Program-made: the position numbers and the translations under genes
Assembly (NCBI GenBank): GCA_903932805.1
Contig: CAIZHO010000441.1
Coordinates: 1 to 6,048, forward strand
Direction: 5' to 3'
Length of the DNA: 6,048 nt
Source: an uncultured Roseiflexaceae bacterium
GTDB lineage: Bacteria > Chloroflexota > Chloroflexia > Chloroflexales > Roseiflexaceae
Shown: positions 5,155 through 6,048 of the stretch, piece by piece
How the letters are laid out: the number at the start of each line of letters is the position of its first letter
Position numbering within the stretch: the stretch's first letter is position 1
The notes under the pieces: generated by a model
The model's database searches: none
What the model saw: only the letters and a program-made list of their open reading frames with translations
Told to the model about the DNA's origin: nothing

Positions 5155-6048
5155 ATGGAGCTACGCACGATTACCGTTGGCATGCGCGAAAAAGATTGGC
5201 AACGTTCTGCCGAAGCAGCCCACGCCGTGCGGGCTCGATTGGCCGAAGAAGGCGTCGTCGTGCAGACCGTGCGTGCAACACCAACGGTAGATGGCTTCAA
5301 CAGTTGCGCCGACTTGGTCAGCGTGGCCTGTGGGCTCGAAGAGCGCGCGCTCGATTTGGGTTTTGACTACGTGACCCTCGGAGTCGTCCAACGTGAACGC
5401 CTCGATCAATTGGCAGATGCGATGGCAGCGACGCAGGCGTTGTTTGCCAGTGTGTCTTTGACTGCGCACGACGCCGTCGACGAAGGAGCTATCCAGCAGA
5501 TGGCGCGGATGACACACGACCTGGCCCGGATTGTGCCGGGCGGCGTGGGCAACCTGCGGGTAGCAGCGTTGGCGCAGGTGCCAGCGGGCAGCCCGTTCTT
5601 CCCCGCCTCGTGGCACGACGGCGGTGCCCCGTGGTTGGCGATCGGCCCCGAGGCGGCAGCGTTGGCGTGGCGGGCGACCCGCCCGCTCGCAGAGGTGCCA
5701 CTCGGCCACGCCGACCGACCGCGGTTGGTCGCGGCTGCGTTGCAGCAGTTGGCTGCCGACATTGTGCGCTCCGATGCGCTGTTCGCCCGCATTGCCCAAC
5801 CAATTTGTGCGCAGTACGGGATCACGTATGCGGGCTGTGATTGGTCGCTCGCGCCGCATCCCCACCCTGAGCGGAGCATCGCTGCCGCGATTGAAGCACT
5901 CGCTGGCGTGCCGTTTGGTGGCTGGGGCACGCTGAGTGCGGTACGCGCCTTGACGGCGACGATCCGCGCCTGTGCGGTCACGCAGTTGGGCTTTTCGGGC
6001 ATTATGTTGCCGGTGGTCGAGGATGCAGTATTGGCCCAGCGGGCACGC
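5155..6048 (+). CDS. DUF711 (UPF0210-related) family protein, 3' end off window
   Basis: The frame is open from the ATG at 5155 to the right edge, giving 298 residues; family members are usually above 400, so about the last quarter to third is missing. Recognisable family features in order are MELRTITVGM (1-10), the near-invariant start; VVQTVRATPT (35-44); the segment around FFPASWHDG (148-156); YAGCDWSLAPHPHPERS (225-241); FGGWGTL (254-260); and GFSGIMLPVVEDAVLAQRA (279-297). No signal peptide or membrane segment is seen, so a cytoplasmic location is likely. The biochemical role of this family is not established, and none is proposed here. The gene follows azlD after nine bases and shares its stop with the ribosome binding site, so it belongs to the same operon. 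The GC content of this stretch is among the highest in the window, with heavy use of GCG, GTG and TTG codons. Confidence 0.9.
   Translation, partial: MELRTITVGMREKDWQRSAEAAHAVRARLAEEGVVVQTVRATPTVDGFNSCADLVSVACGLEERALDLGFDYVTLGVVQRERLDQLADAMAATQALFASVSLTAHDAVDEGAIQQMARMTHDLARIVPGGVGNLRVAALAQVPAGSPFFPASWHDGGAPWLAIGPEAAALAWRATRPLAEVPLGHADRPRLVAAALQQLAADIVRSDALFARIAQPICAQYGITYAGCDWSLAPHPHPERSIAAAIEALAGVPFGGWGTLSAVRALTATIRACAVTQLGFSGIMLPVVEDAVLAQRAR

Noticed and set aside
5161..6002. Long open frames on the minus strand opposite the DUF711 gene
   Set aside because: They encode low-complexity Arg-, Ala- and Cys-rich products without recognisable motifs, while the plus frame contains clear DUF711 signatures throughout. 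High GC makes long antisense frames common.

Overview
The window looks like an ordinary bacterial chromosome segment of fairly high GC. Composition is not even: sampled rows in the left 1.4 kb are roughly 48-60% GC, and rows in the right half reach about 65-73%. The gene content and codon style would fit Chloroflexota or a similar lineage, but this is a low-confidence inference because there is no rRNA or other marker gene. I see no tRNA, rRNA, CRISPR array, transposase or phage gene.

Left part (about 1-1300, minus strand): two genes point leftward. A compact GT-A-type glycosyltransferase (555-1289) lies upstream of a multi-pass membrane protein that runs off the left edge (1-430). The membrane protein ends, at the window edge, with a motif resembling the first helix of GT39/PMT-type membrane glycosyltransferases. 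Together they suggest a cell-surface glycan or glycoprotein locus.

Middle (about 1290-1476): a divergent intergenic region. It holds a TATAAT -10 hexamer just upstream of the rightward genes, a small inverted repeat and the ribosome binding sites of both flanking genes.

Right part (1477-6048, plus strand): a tight run of six genes. They are an AlaX-type mischarged-tRNA(Ala) deacylase, a class I SAM-dependent methyltransferase, AzlC (large subunit of a branched-chain amino acid exporter), a fold-type I PLP aminotransferase, AzlD (small subunit of the same exporter) and the first 298 residues of a DUF711 protein. Junctions are ATGA overlaps, a TGATG overlap, or gaps of 9-15 bp, so the run very probably forms one operon. 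The unusual point is that the aminotransferase sits exactly between azlC and azlD with overlapping codons on both sides, which ties its expression to the exporter. A reasonable but unproven reading is an amino-acid-handling operon: an aminotransferase acting on an amino acid or related amine, an exporter for that compound or its relatives, and a tRNA proofreading enzyme that removes misacylated amino acids. The methyltransferase and DUF711 protein have unknown roles. I found no clearly new defence, mobile or RNA system in this window.
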